Shown here one piece after another: positions 1-10,966 of a stretch of DNA of 64,000 bases. Position 1 is the stretch's first letter; the number at the start of each line of letters is the position of its first letter. The stretch covers positions 620,001 through 684,000 of the forward strand of contig NW_023501039.1 of assembly GCF_014066305.1 (NCBI RefSeq). The letters are read 5' to 3'. Origin of the DNA: Letharia columbiana. Its lineage: Eukaryota; Ascomycota; Lecanoromycetes; Lecanorales; Parmeliaceae. The notes below the pieces were generated by a model, which was not told the DNA's origin, made no database searches, and saw nothing but the letters and a program-made list of their open reading frames with translations. The position numbers and the translations under genes are program-made.

Positions 1-485
1 CTAGTTACCTAAGCTCCTAAGGTACCCTCTTACCTCACCCACACCAAATCCCTGCTTTTTATTCTCTGGAAAACCCACAGCTCTGGTTCGCCAGCGTGCT
101 TGCATGCCTTGGGTCAAAGGGCGATCATGCGCTGCAAAGAAATCAAAGCAACAACATGGCACAAGATGCGTCGTTGGCTCAAGCTAATGCACAGAAGCCT
201 TCTTGAACAAATATTGCCAAGCTGATCTCATGACCTCGATGTGTCCGTACCCTCGTACTTTGAGCTTGAATGACGATCATGTACAGCTGGAACAAGGCTA
301 CCAACCATCGGGTGTGGGTGATACGGCTCCTTGTTGGTCTGAGATTTGACAATTCCAGCTCGATACTCATACATCATGCAGGTATGCCTGGAAATACGGA
401 GTAGGGCACTGGCTTTATCATTCCTTCCCACACGCCATCGTGATCATCGTTTTTAGCTATAATTAAAGACTAGAATCATGTACGG
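1..485. other. Intergenic, downstream of the MFS gene
   Basis: No convincing gene is visible. The open frames here are short, on the minus strand, and resemble no family I know. The stretch is the 3' flank of the minus-strand transporter whose stop codon is at 486-488, plus the window edge. Confidence 0.5.
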
Positions 486-2802
486 CTATCTCCCAGAAGC
501 GAATCGCGAATTACCCCCTAAGATGGGGGAATCAGTTTGACTCCTTTGAGGTAGAAAATTCAGGTAACAAAACAAGATTGGAAGCACTGTGAGTATGCTC
601 CCGAGACATGTCTCGGGACTCAACCATGATATTGATTGGAAGGGAATTCCGAAAAGTGTACTCACGTATCCTTCGGCCGAACCTAAAAAACAGATATCTG
701 GTTTGACCAATCAATATATGCCCAAGCCGCCAAGTAGAGAAAATGTGACAGCTGTTGCATCGACGTACGGGAAAGGTGCCATGATAACCGTAAGGCCCGC
801 CAACAAGGTAGTTGCCCACTAACGTGAAGTTCGTCAGTGGAAAAGCTTTGGTCAGAACTGCTCCCTGCATTACCTGATACCCTAATTTGTTGTACACTAT
901 CAAACATTTGTTAGCCTGTCACTGTCACACCTGGCGGATACCGCGTCAGACGTGGAACTCTAGATAATCTTACTTTGATCACCAAACAGTGGAAACGCTG
1001 CAGCGAAGCTCGAGCGAGCAAAGCTGTTTGCCGCCAAGGCAGAGGCGGCATATAGAGGATATGCATCCACCAGAAATGTGAAGATTCCTGAAAATGTAAG
1101 TAGCATGCTGATACTCGTTCAGTAGCTATTCATTGAAGTCAAGGACAATCCGCAGCGACTCACCCGGCTGCAAAGATAGCACTTCCTATGATCGGCACTG
1201 GGTAGAAGTTTAGCTTAGCTCAGGCAACTCCTCTTGTTCCTCCTCACCTATCCAATGTACGGAGGCATACGTGGTCCAGGCAAACCTGCACCGAGGTCAG
1301 CTCGCGATTTGCGATTTGAAATACGGCAATAGATGATGCGCACCAGAATAAGCCAATTGGCACGAGTATCCCTCCTGCAATCGCTGGTGGCAGACGGTAC
1401 TCGGGTTCTGAACCCCCAGACTCTCCATCTTCCTCTTCTTTTTTCCGGAGTAGCCTAAGATAATTGTTGTGCCACAGCGGGTCCGTTCCTATTGCAACCA
1501 ATTGGCCTACCAAAAGGCCCGTGAAACTCAGGCCGACTTGCCACAGCTCAAATCCATGATTGTTCGTGAATACGATTTCGAAAGCGCCAAAGAAGAGATA
1601 GAGGACCCCCAACAATATCGCGGAGAACAGGCAAAGATTCAGGACCATAGGCTCTAGGGTAAGCAACAAAAATGGCCGATAACAGGACCGCAAAATAGTC
1701 TGCAAGATCGAGCGTTGCATAATCTCGATTGGCGCTTTCCATCTCTCATCGCCAGTCTCTTTCCGTAGCTTCGCAGCCTTATGACGAAGAAGGACGGGAT
1801 GATAGGTCTCGGGCACACCTAATACGATCAAGCCAAGCATCAGCGCGGACCAGATGATGAGCACATAGAAAGTCCACCGCCTGATCTGTTAGCCTTTATT
1901 CTATAGTTTGCCTGTTTGACTCACCAGGTAGTGTACTGATTGATGAAGCCTGCGATAATGGGACCCACTGGCGGCCCGATGAACGGAGAGGCCGTGAAGA
2001 TCATCATTGGAGCTTGCAGTTCATTCCGTACAAACATATCGCCAACGGTGCCCCCAGCCACACTCAAAAAAGCACTGCCCGCAATACCGTCAATGAACCG
2101 GGAAACAAGCTCTGTTCCAATGTTCTCTGCCACCGCACAAGGAATAAGCCAAACCAGGAAACATCCAAATGAAAAAACGTAGACGGGACGGCGGCCATAG
2201 AACTCAGATAAAGGCCCAAGAATCATAGGCCCAAGGCCCAACCCCATAACGAACAAGCTCAGTCCCAACGTAGCGACGACTCGGGAAACGTGGAACTCCG
2301 TTGTAATTTGACCGTATGTTAACGTATACATCGACGACGCACATGTGACACACGTTGAGCCGGCGGATACAATGGCCACGATCACCCACTTGCGTGTCTT
2401 GCTCAAGGATCTTGGATTCATAGGATCAGAGTCACCATCGAACCGAACTTCGAACTGCTTATTGGGATCTTGTCCCTTCTCTGCATCCTTGGTAGTCCCT
2501 TCATCATCGTTAAAAGCCGTACAGCCGTAGCCGTTGCCATAGGAGGGCGACCTTTGTAAATTGGCAGAACCTCCTTCGGTGCTTCGATTAGGCGACAAGT
2601 CCGGCGCAGCGGCAGCTCCTTCAATCGGTACGTCTTCTCCCTCTGATCTTGTCCATCGACTCATCGTCTGCGTGGTAGGCTTCTCGACGCTTGGGGCGCT
2701 GTGCGAGGACTGCTCTGAGGTAGCAAGGGTGGAGTCGGAGTGGCCAGAGCCCATCCTAGAACGAGGGTGAGCACAAGTCGTTCTGTATGGGGCTTGAATC
2801 AT
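486..2802 (-). CDS. MFS drug/polyamine exporter, DHA1 (TPO/FLU1-like) type
   Basis: Predicted 12-helix major facilitator of the plasma membrane; DHA1 members export drugs and polyamines by proton antiport. I reconstruct nine exons: 2802-1925, 1880-1344, 1285-1248, 1197-1164, 1107-974, 896-874, 818-769, 697-666 and 517-486, giving 585 aa in one frame. Seen: a long hydrophilic Ser/Thr-rich N-terminus (about 120 aa), then helix 1 after the PMNPRSLSKTRKW segment, the motif A-like loop GPLSEFYGRRPVY, and TTWRWTFYV before the central loop. The C-terminal half keeps LVDAYPLYAASALAANSFARS split over tiny exons. The protein ends FGRRIRGNSRFASGR. The last intron (518-665) is a repeated introner-like element found elsewhere in the window. 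Substrate cannot be read from sequence. Divergent from the gene at 4164. Confidence 0.9.
518..665 (-). mobile_element. Introner-like element, copy C (intron 8 of the MFS gene)
   Basis: On the minus strand the element starts GTGAGTACACTTTTCGG and ends with branch-like CTGATTC followed by ATCTTAG. It contains the perfect 18-bp palindrome CCCGAGACATGTCTCGGG at 600-617. Removing exactly 518-665 (148 bp) joins ...FGRRIR to GNSRFASGR in frame and restores a normal MFS C-terminus. It aligns over most of its length with copies at 37280-37434 and 56332-56490. Confidence 0.85.
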
Positions 2803-4163
2803 TCCAATCGCAAGACATAGATGACTAGCAGCTCTTTACCTTGAGAGGTAAACACCGGAATATCCCCAGTATCAGAGTGATTTAGCAACAGTGTTGGAGG
2901 CGCCGCCGAAGACCTGAGCTACGTTAAGAGAGCTCTGTCCATTGACTTGCTATATATGCATTCCTATCAAGCTGCAAAATGCACAAAGGAGCGAGAACGA
3001 CGGCAAAGCTCAGAAAGCAATCCATATTGGTAATGAACAGTTGCCAATTTTGACTACCGTAAGTTACCTATGACGGGCTTTTCCTATATAGTTTGCAGGG
3101 ATCACCAAACCAAATGTTTCCTTATTGCCGAAACCGCTAAGGAATGGCGGACACAACCCTAGCATATCACGTACTATCCCCCATAAATGTGATGTGCATC
3201 GCGGTAGATAGCAGAATACGAGGAAGATCACCGTCCATGTTAGACGACCGAGTAGTATCATCTGACATGAATTGGGAGGCACTGCAGATTCCAATATGTA
3301 CATCCTTACTGTTCAGGAAGCATATCTGTCAACCTTTCAAGCGCAGCCTCATGGCGCTCCATGGCCCGTGTACTTTGAAAACATTGTCGCTATCAATGGG
3401 TTTCTTGGAAGACGACATAAAGGAAAAAGCCTGTCAAGTGTCCATGGAACGAAATGGTAGTTAAGCAGTATACAACATAGTTGAGTAGACGTAAAAAGCG
3501 CGTGGCTAAATGTGGCGATAGATTAGGGCAGTGCTGTCCGCGTCATTGTGCGTCCTTTTCGCAGCTGGCGACGGCGCCTGAATCATTGGCGCCATCACAC
3601 TTCCTACAACATCTATACTCAAAGACCAATGATATCTGTGTTATACGCGCCCCGTGAGATTTGGAGCAATAATGATCAATTGATTATTCTCAGATGGTCG
3701 AGTCTAAAGCAGGCTTGCTTGATCCATGGTCCGAACCCAATCAAGGCAGCGGAGGCGAGCGAGCAATCGCAGCGTGACAACAAAGATGCACTTCCCGAAC
3801 TATCAATGGCCTCTCATTACATGACAATGAATATCCATAACCATATCCATCATCCTCTGATCCTTGATTCTGACTATGCTCTCCGTGCCAGTTCCACCTC
3901 CTATATCTTGCTGTCAGCAAAGCTCTTATCGTGCTATGAAAGCCGACTTGTGATTCAAGCAATCTCATTGTTCCCTTTGTGAATTTACTACTTGCTCTGT
4001 ACACACGTCTACACGGCCTCTATGTCCATCTCTTGCGCATGTAACGTGTGCTGCTAGAAGTCCTTGGCTGATTTAAGTGGCTGTCAAGCAACTATAGATT
4101 GACAAACAAGCTCTGTCTGCACGGAGTGGCCATCCATAAGTGGAAGGCATCTTGATACTCAAC
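2803..4163. other. Intergenic, divergent promoter region
   Basis: About 1.36 kb between the divergent MFS and 4164 genes. An ATG-started frame at 3144-3464 (106 codons) has no recognisable family and no supporting exon structure. I see no repeat or RNA gene. Both flanking promoters must lie here. Confidence 0.5.
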
Positions 4164-5483
4164 ATGGCAGCACTCATACAAACAATAGCAGTCCTGGACA
4201 ATTCTGGCAAGGCGATTAGCACAGTAAGTCACCGTTTCATCCACACCTCCCAGCCCAACTAGCTGATCCCTGCGTCACAGAGCAAGCATCTTGTCAATGT
4301 CTTCAGAGAAGCTAAAGCTGCGTATCGCGAAAGAAAAGCTGAAGTCGTCGCTGGCCGACACTACGAAATCGAAGACAGGAAAGCCCGCAAGGGTCTAGAA
4401 GCAGCTACAGTCTACGATAATCGCCCTGCAGCAGGCCCCCGAAAACATTCCCGGCCACATCACGGCAATCGCAGATCATCCACTGACCATCGACGCCCAG
4501 AAGAGGCCTCTAGAAGCGAGTCAAACACGATCTACCCATCATCACACAACCGTTTTTCGCAAGAACTTCGCACTCCACATTCTCCAACGTTCCCGCACCA
4601 GGAGCTTACAAGAAGACACTCCGGTCTGGACGACGTTATTGTGTCACGAGCCCCACGCCTTCCACCCCGATCCATGACTTCTCCCTCGTCGCCTTCATCA
4701 ATCATAGATATGGACCTGGCATATGGCCCTATACCTCCACCTCTCCCTGTGGCGAATCCGGCCGACGACTCTGAATTCAAAGGCCTCGTCAACAAAGTGA
4801 AGGCTCTCCTAGAAGAAGCGGATTGCCTACAGTATTCCGTATCCGCAACAATAGCCTCCTTACAGAAGAACCCTGACGCTATGGCCGCTGTCGCTCTCAC
4901 GCTGGCCGAGATCAGTAATATCGCTACAAAGATGGCGCCAGGCGTCCTTGTCACCATGAAAGGCAGCGCTCCAGCAGTTTTCGCCTTGCTCGCGAGCCCA
5001 CAATTCCTGATCGCTGGCGGTGTTGCTGTGGGAGTTACAATCGTTGCACTAGGTGGGTACAAGATCATCAAAAAGATAAGGGCGAACAACGCCGTGGAGG
5101 ATCCGGGGATGGATGAAATGCTGGAAATCGGAGGAGATGTCAGCGCGATTGATAATTGGAGAAGAGGCATTGCAGAAGCAGAAGAGCAGAGTTTGGGGAC
5201 GAGCGTGGATGGGGAATTTATTACTCCAGAGGCATTCACGCTGTCGAAGTCCAACCTAAACGACAAGAGCGCCTCAGAGACCAGAAGAAAGGAAGTTGGG
5301 AGTGGAAGCAAGAAGTCGAGCAGTGCCAAGGGCGCAAGTGAGACATCATCAAAGACAGGCTCCAAAGGAAGCTCAAGGGGAAGCTCAAGGGGAAGCTCGA
5401 AGGAGAGTGAGCAGGGAGGGTCTAAGGGAAAGAGAGAGAAAAAAGCCAAGAAACCCTCCCCTCTACGATTAATGTTTACATAA
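4164..5483 (+). CDS. Conserved fungal protein with one membrane segment
   Basis: Two exons, 4164-4223 and 4281-5483 (intron 57 bp, GTAAGT...CACAG), giving 420 aa. The start is chosen because MAALIQTIAVLDNSGKAIST splices straight into SKHLVNVFREAKAAYRERKAE, a helical N-terminal block I associate with uncharacterised proteins of filamentous ascomycetes. A Ser/Pro-rich linker follows. A helical region from about residue 185 leads into a strong hydrophobic stretch at about 251-285 (FLIAGGVAVGVTIVALGG, then KIIKKI). The C-terminus is Ser/Lys-rich with tandem GSSRGSSRGSSK repeats and a basic tail. No catalytic motif is seen and function is unknown. It could be a membrane-tethered adaptor (inference). 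Confidence 0.85.
5370..5402 (+). repeat. Tandem 12-bp coding repeat
   Basis: Nearly three copies of GGAAGCTCAAGG in the 3' part of the 4164-5483 gene, encoding GSSR/GSSK units in its basic serine-rich tail. In-frame repeats like this readily vary in copy number. Confidence 0.7.
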
Positions 5484-5608
5484 CAGCAACACTACACCAC
5501 TTTGACGCGATTGACCCATGATGGGGGTCTTAGTCGTCGTTACGTTCTGAATCACGGATTTCTGGGCGTCAGACTGGAAGATCTGATCGTCTGGGCCTTT
5601 CAATTAAT

Positions 5609-5970
5609 ATGGAGAGCATTCCTTGGCCAGATTTCGAAAACAGCTCTTACCTCACGGCTTCAACCTCCTCGACACATACAAGCCAGTCCCCACTCTAGAG
5701 TACCCTGCCATCTTCAAGTCAAGCCTCGCGCGGTCATTTCATTTCCAGTCGCGCCAACACAATGCACGCGAAGGCCTTCCCACCATCCCACCAGAATGCA
5801 TCTTGCACATCGCCTAGTACTTCAGAGATGTCAACGTCTTCTGCAGGTATTATCGTCGCCAACTACTCATAACCTATGTCAATGAGTGCTATCACAGCCC
5901 AGGTTATGTTAATTCGATGCTCTGTCACATGTTCCCCTACGCCACCTTGGCGATGACCAGCAGCTACCTG
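5609..5970 (+). pseudogene. Possible decayed F-box-like gene
   Basis: In the frame of bases 5623-5970 a segment reads ...GLPTIPPECILHIA, an F-box-like start, then meets a stop at about 5815 and continues in the same frame as YFRDVNVFCRYYRRQLLITY. The nearest ATG (5609) is in another frame and closes after 29 codons. This could be a disrupted F-box gene or chance. The evidence is weak: one short motif and a protein-like composition. Confidence 0.25.
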
Positions 5971-6411
5971 TGAAATGTTTTCAGCGTGGAGGCTGGAATG
6001 TGAAGAACCTGTGTTCTATAACTTACTGACGCTGAGAAGGACTCGAGTCTGAGAGCGGACTAGCGGTCTGAGGCTGGACCCGAATCTATTGTTCATACAG
6101 AAAACGATCAAAGGCTGACTGGGATTTTTTGATATGAGGCGGTATGGGGGGTGAAGAGAAGAAACGAGTCGCATGAAGCTGAGAGAACATGTGCCCGGGA
6201 TCGACTGGGGAAACAATGATTGGATGATATCGTTGGGAAAAGTGAAACGATGGGAATGGTTCACCTTTTGACCGCCTTGAAATCACATAAGACTCAATAC
6301 TTAATCGATGACAAAACGGTCATTCTCTATATGTGATCTCTCCCACCCTTCTCGTCCCATGCACCCAGAGCCTTCTCCTCCAAACAATTTGCTACACTCC
6401 CGAAAATGGCA

Positions 6412-6530
6412 AGAATCAACATCCTCTCACTTCCCACCACCAAGATCCTTTGCGAAATCCCTTCCTACCTCCACCCTCACAGCCAAGACTCTATCTTCTC
6501 CAAGCTCCCCAACTGACACGTGGACCATGT
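6412..6530 (+). pseudogene. F-box-like N-terminal relic
   Basis: From the ATG at 6412 the frame reads MARINILSLPTTKILCEIPS then YLHPHSQDSIFSKLPN and stops after about 37 codons. LSLPTTKILCEI-SYL matches the usual opening of a fungal F-box. No downstream continuation is convincing. Probably a truncated copy of an F-box gene. Confidence 0.3.
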
Positions 6531-7145
6531 TCATCGAAAGCGCTCCCACATCTCCATGAACTCCAACCCAATCACTCCATGCCAACCGGTCTTGCTCATC
6601 ACGTCCGTCGCCGCTATGACGGCCCGAACGCACCCATGCTCTCCGGCCCTCCTCCAGCCAGGAGTAAGTGATCCCGAGCCCTTGCAGATTCCGTACCCGG
6701 TGCGCAAGCTCCGCGCAAAGAAGGGGCGGGGGTAGGTACCGGATCGGTGGGGTTGGCGAGCATGGGTGGGTGATGGTTTGGCTGGATGATGATGTGAGGG
6801 AAGCAAGGGAGGGCGCTGGAGAACTGGGTAGTCTGGTACCAGCGACGTTGGAGATCTCGAGGCCGGGAATATGATGCGACCATGACGTCCACTGAGGTAC
6901 CTTACATAGTGGATCTCGGATGATATGGTTTCATCGCTGACAGTTTTCTATCAGGTTCTTCTGTCTTTTGACACCCAGCGGTGTGGAACAGTGGTAGGTA
7001 TGGTGTGCACTGGGCCCGGCGGGCCAGGGGTTCGGGTTCAGATACCGTGTAGACCGATATGACGAGGAATGGAAGAGGATGTAGCGAAAGTCATGCATAT
7101 CTTTAGAGCGAGTCTCAGAGTCTTCACGTTTGGGGAGGAGAAAGC

Positions 7146-7184
7146 TTCCTTCCTTCCTTTTTTTCCATCTTTCCTTCCTTCCAT
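7146..7184. repeat. TTCC microsatellite
   Basis: Imperfect TTCC tetranucleotide tract with an internal T-run. A second, cleaner tract lies about 260 bp downstream. Confidence 0.85.
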
Positions 7185-7393
7185 ATTCGCAGCTCTTTCT
7201 GAACATCGACCAGAACAAATCGACCCTTTCCACCAACCGATATCGAACCACGAGGACCAAACGCACGAAAACAATCTCCGTTGCGGGCAAGGATCACGAC
7301 TTTCTAGGCCGAGTTTGCCAAAACCGCCACCTCTTCCCTTGGCAACGCGCCTGAACCGTACGGCTTTCAACAACGCCATCTGAATTTTCAGCC

Positions 7394-7591
7394 CTGCGTG
7401 CGTGAACTGTTGCTAGGATTCTCCGACAACGACTGTGGAAAGATCCTTCCTTCCTTCCTTCCTTCCGAGTGCATCTCGTCGTTTTGAAGTTCCAACCCCG
7501 GCGATCGTGGGCACGCACAGGTCAACATCGATTCGAAGCCGACGACATCTTCGCACATCAAGGATTCCTCGTTGGCCGTTCCCTTGGTCAT
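7394..7591 (-). pseudogene. Possible decayed ribosomal protein eL37-like copy, or small unknown ORF
   Basis: An ATG on the minus strand at about 7591 opens MTKGTANEESLMCEDVVGFE and the frame runs 67 codons. MTKGTA is the usual start of eL37. Nucleotide strings such as TGCGAAGATGTCGTCGG and GACCTGTGCGT resemble parts of an eL37 gene, but in different frames, as after several small deletions. About 250 bp of pyrimidine-rich minus-strand sequence upstream looks like a strong housekeeping promoter. No intact zinc-ribbon remains, so this is a tentative relic, not a working gene. Confidence 0.25.
7446..7467. repeat. TTCC microsatellite
   Basis: Five to six perfect TTCC repeats. Confidence 0.85.
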
Positions 7592-8044
7592 GATATTGAC
7601 GTGTATGTTGTGGTGAGAAGGGTTGATTGGTGCGGGTGGTTAGTGATGATGGGTTCTTGTCGTTGTGGGATAAAGAGAAGAAAGGGGAGGGGAGGGACGA
7701 TGTTAGATGTTCGGATGGGGAGGTGAGGGATAGGGTGGTGGGGTTGGTGAATAAGAGGGGGGTGGATGCTGTGGTGGTTGTGATGACGGCGATGGGAGAG
7801 AAGATGGAGGTGAAGACGAGGGAGGTTAGCCGTGCTTGATGGTGCTGAGTGTAGGACAGCACTGTGGCTGCGGGGGGAAAGACTAGAGAGCAGAGGAGCG
7901 GTAGTGACATGCTAAAAGCACGCGGAGACGCACATTCAACAGACCTTCTCGATGAAGTCAAGAATCGTTGTTACAAAAGAGACGCTCAGGACGCCACCCT
8001 AATGCTTCGCTAAATGCACATATAGATGTAGGCCCCAGGAAGGA

Positions 8045-10966
8045 TCACCAAATCCTCTTAGCAGCCATACTATACCGAGTCACGCTCCCAAAAGATTCTT
8101 CCCCCCCTTTCCTCTCTCGTGCATCCCTCTCCCTCTCCCGCAATTTCTTCGCACCATCAGGATCATCCTTGTATATCCACCGTCTTTTATCTTCATCAAC
8201 TTCCACAACACCCCAGCCTCCGAATCGTCTACCATCCGCGTGCGTGGAAGTGTTCTCCCTTTCTTTCATGCCTTTATAGCGTCGACGTGCGAAGGAGAGC
8301 AAGCACATGCCGAGTACGAGCTTGAAAGCCAAAAGGGCAAGAAACAGGACGAGGAAGAAGACAAGCATAGTTATGAACGCGATTATGTCATCTGTGCTCC
8401 AAGTCTTGCTATGTTCGGGCGCGAGCGTAGGATCACCAACGCCGAACGTAGAGCGACCCAAGGCGCGTCTGAAAATCTGGTCGATGTGCTGTAAGGCTGC
8501 TGTCGTCGCTGGAGAAGCGGCTGCATTGTCAACGGAGAGGGAGGTGGCAGTCGAAGGTAGCGGAAGTGGCATGTGAGTTGCGAGGAACATATGGTAGGTT
8601 TGGACTGAGGCGCGGATGAAGAGGCAGGCAAGAGGAATTACCGGGAGGCCAAGACGGCGGGTCAGATTTTGGTCTGCAAAGGCATTGGAATAGTAATCTT
8701 TGGCTAAGACGTCCAGGAATCGGCCGTAGATGGCTGGCTTGGTGTTGTTGAACTTGGTAATATAGGCATGCTTGATCCAGTCGACGAGCATTTCGCTGCC
8801 GAGTACGAGGAAGAAGGGACCCATAACCTGGCCACTCCATTCAGGGAACATGGTAAAGCTCTTGGGCAGGATGCCAGATCCTCCGATAGCAGAAGCAGAG
8901 GACGTGGCGGATCCTCCGGTCCCAACGCTCAGGCCTCCTGTCTCAATGATGTTTCGAGATGCAATGATTATGAGCATTAACCACAACTGGAAGCGTTCGA
9001 CTACATCCGCGCATGTCAGCTGAAACAGATTCTCCTTTTCAAATTTCTTGAACACTGTAGATTTAATCTCGACGAATTGATTGGACATCAAGAGAGTCAG
9101 TAGAGCGTTCGAGTAAGAATTGACTGCCACATTTAGCGTGATGACCTGATAGAACAAAGCTGTCGCGTGGACCAGGTTGTAGCAGAGGGCCAAGATAAAC
9201 AGCCAGAACGGTCTCAGGACCTTACTACGACCGTCAGGTTTGCGCTCAAGCGATTCTTTTGAGAAAAGACACTCCAGAATGTCCTGACCAAGTGCAGAGA
9301 ACAATCGGTCGCAGACTTCGAGCACATTGTAGATGACGTAGAGCTTGATCGCAGCTTGTCCTCGGATACCGTGATACATCCGACTGGCATCAAAAAACAT
9401 GAGAATGGTGCAGCTAATCATGATCAAGAGACCCTTCAAGATGTCCGCTTTATGATCGGGTTGTAAAGCAGAAGGAACAAATTTTGCTTTCCGGTGTCTT
9501 TGGCCAGAAGCCCGTCGAAATTTTCGATTCAGGTCCGGGGTCGACGGTGTAGCATTCGAGGCCTCTTCTATTTCAGCCTTGAGCGTGGGTGTGCAGTCTG
9601 CAGGACTTTTGGCAGTAGACGTAGATTTCGGGGCTGCAGACCCATCGATGCTTTCTCGTCGCCGTCGCCTACGCCACATTCTGCCTGTGCCAGCGTAAAT
9701 GAAAGCACCAACGAATCTGACCTCCATAACAAGGTTCTCTCCCCAAGAACGACCAAGGATCGACAAAGCCTTCAGAAACCGTAAAGGCAGGATTGTAAAG
9801 GAGAATAGCCACGCATCGAGACAAGCAAGTGCACCGAACCATAACACTTGCTCTAGTTGAGGAGGTAGGAGTAAAAAATTCAGCAGGCGTTCAATTTTTA
9901 CCTGGTATGACTCGTAAGGGAAGTCGCTAGTGATAGAGCGATGGATGTACGAAGGTGAAGGTCGCTGAGAAGAGAGCTCGAGCTGAAGGTATGTAGGCAG
10001 TGAAAGAGGTGGAACAGGTATAGATTGGGGCATCGGCGAAGGCTGTGGCTCTTCAATAACAGCGACTTTACCACCTGACTTCGTGTCTTCGAAACGCAAG
10101 GGCGTAATGATAGCCTTGGGCTGCTTTGTAGATGACGAAAGAGGGGCTTTTGCGGACCCATTGGCCTTTGAAGAAGATGATCTCCTCTTCGACAATGGCG
10201 TGGAAACAGTGCGAGCAGTCTGACCCGGCCTTGAAGTATAGTGCGAGTCTCTCTCCGAGAAGAATAAGGGAGTGTCCCGGCTCTCTTCTGCTGTTGCCGA
10301 AGGAGTACCAACAATGCTGATAGACTGGCTTCTGTCTCTCGTTCTGCTTTTCTCGCCCTTCGGTATTTCTCCCCCCTCCGATATAGTCCACCGTCCTCTA
10401 CCCTTCGGTGTGCGCTCGAGGGTTGGACTGCAAGCATCGCTGAGATCCTCAGAAGAGTCGAGTGGTGGGAGCACCAACGGTGATGATGTCAAGTCGTATA
10501 TCTTCGCGGGCAACAGTTTCGATACTTTTTCTTTCCCCTTGGATTCTCGTGCGTGATTCTCGAACGATGACTCCGTCTGGCTTCCGGACTCATCTCTTCT
10601 GGATCCCAACCTGGCCTTTTCAGGTCGATTAGAAGAGCCTGACCCGTCGGTGATCTCACGACTACGCGTCCTAGCACTCCCAAATCCATCCGAATGTGCA
10701 ATCGCTGGGTCGTGTTCTTTTGCCCATTCCATATGCCTGTTTTCATTATCCTCGTCAAAGCCAGCACGCTCTCCCATGCTTTGAACCTGCTCTAGCAGAT
10801 GCGGTCTCCGGCGGCCTAGTGCCGGTGGTTGAACATTGTCATAGTCCTTGTCAACGCTGAATATGTCCTGAACCCCTCTTCCACTATAGTAGCTTCTGTA
10901 CTCTGTTGGTTCTGGCTCTTCGTTCGTGCCGGAGGGTCGAGGCAGGTGCGGAAGGACAGCAGCCAT
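8045..10966 (-). CDS. TAPT1/Emp65-family ER membrane protein
   Basis: Single-exon gene, 973 aa. TAPT1-family proteins are polytopic ER membrane proteins; yeast Emp65 works with the SUN-like protein Slp1 in the ER and protects folding of soluble proteins. Seen: a hydrophilic, Ser-rich N-terminus of about 340 residues, then the family block SDFPYESYQVKIERLLNFLL and FILALCYNLVHATALFYQVI followed by the conserved LNVAVNSYSNALLTLLMSNQ and VEIKSTVFKKFEKENLFQL. More hydrophobic segments and a charged C-terminal tail follow. The protein is much longer than the roughly 550 aa usual for yeast or animal members, mainly by the N-terminal extension and a Ser/Thr linker. ATG 10966 is the first in frame. 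Confidence 0.92.
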   Translation of the reverse strand: MAAVLPHLPRPSGTNEEPEPTEYRSYYSGRGVQDIFSVDKDYDNVQPPALGRRRPHLLEQVQSMGERAGFDEDNENRHMEWAKEHDPAIAHSDGFGSARTRSREITDGSGSSNRPEKARLGSRRDESGSQTESSFENHARESKGKEKVSKLLPAKIYDLTSSPLVLPPLDSSEDLSDACSPTLERTPKGRGRWTISEGGEIPKGEKSRTRDRSQSISIVGTPSATAEESRDTPLFFSERDSHYTSRPGQTARTVSTPLSKRRSSSSKANGSAKAPLSSSTKQPKAIITPLRFEDTKSGGKVAVIEEPQPSPMPQSIPVPPLSLPTYLQLELSSQRPSPSYIHRSITSDFPYESYQVKIERLLNFLLLPPQLEQVLWFGALACLDAWLFSFTILPLRFLKALSILGRSWGENLVMEVRFVGAFIYAGTGRMWRRRRRRESIDGSAAPKSTSTAKSPADCTPTLKAEIEEASNATPSTPDLNRKFRRASGQRHRKAKFVPSALQPDHKADILKGLLIMISCTILMFFDASRMYHGIRGQAAIKLYVIYNVLEVCDRLFSALGQDILECLFSKESLERKPDGRSKVLRPFWLFILALCYNLVHATALFYQVITLNVAVNSYSNALLTLLMSNQFVEIKSTVFKKFEKENLFQLTCADVVERFQLWLMLIIIASRNIIETGGLSVGTGGSATSSASAIGGSGILPKSFTMFPEWSGQVMGPFFLVLGSEMLVDWIKHAYITKFNNTKPAIYGRFLDVLAKDYYSNAFADQNLTRRLGLPVIPLACLFIRASVQTYHMFLATHMPLPLPSTATSLSVDNAAASPATTAALQHIDQIFRRALGRSTFGVGDPTLAPEHSKTWSTDDIIAFITMLVFFLVLFLALLAFKLVLGMCLLSFARRRYKGMKERENTSTHADGRRFGGWGVVEVDEDKRRWIYKDDPDGAKKLRERERDARERKGGEESFGSVTRYSMAAKRIW

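Larger units (their letters stand above)
5484..8044. other. Gene-poor stretch with relics
   Basis: About 2.5 kb between the 4164 gene and the TAPT1-family gene. It holds the two F-box-like relics, the TTCC tracts, the eL37-like relic and one copy of a dispersed motif (GTAGCGAAAGTCATGCATAT at 7081-7100). I see no intact gene. Strand composition is strongly asymmetric at 7600-7850 (G-rich plus strand). Confidence 0.5.

Noticed and set aside
486..2802. Secondary-metabolite or drug-resistance cluster around the MFS exporter
   Set aside because: No polyketide synthase, peptide synthetase, terpene synthase, P450 or zinc-cluster regulator lies nearby.
3144..3464. 106-codon ATG frame between the MFS and 4164 genes
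   Set aside because: No family similarity, no intron signals, and length compatible with chance.
4532..5449. Long antisense frame (305 codons) opposite the 4164 gene
   Set aside because: It is a shadow of the Ser/Lys-rich coding sequence; the plus-strand frame has the splice sites and conserved N-terminus.
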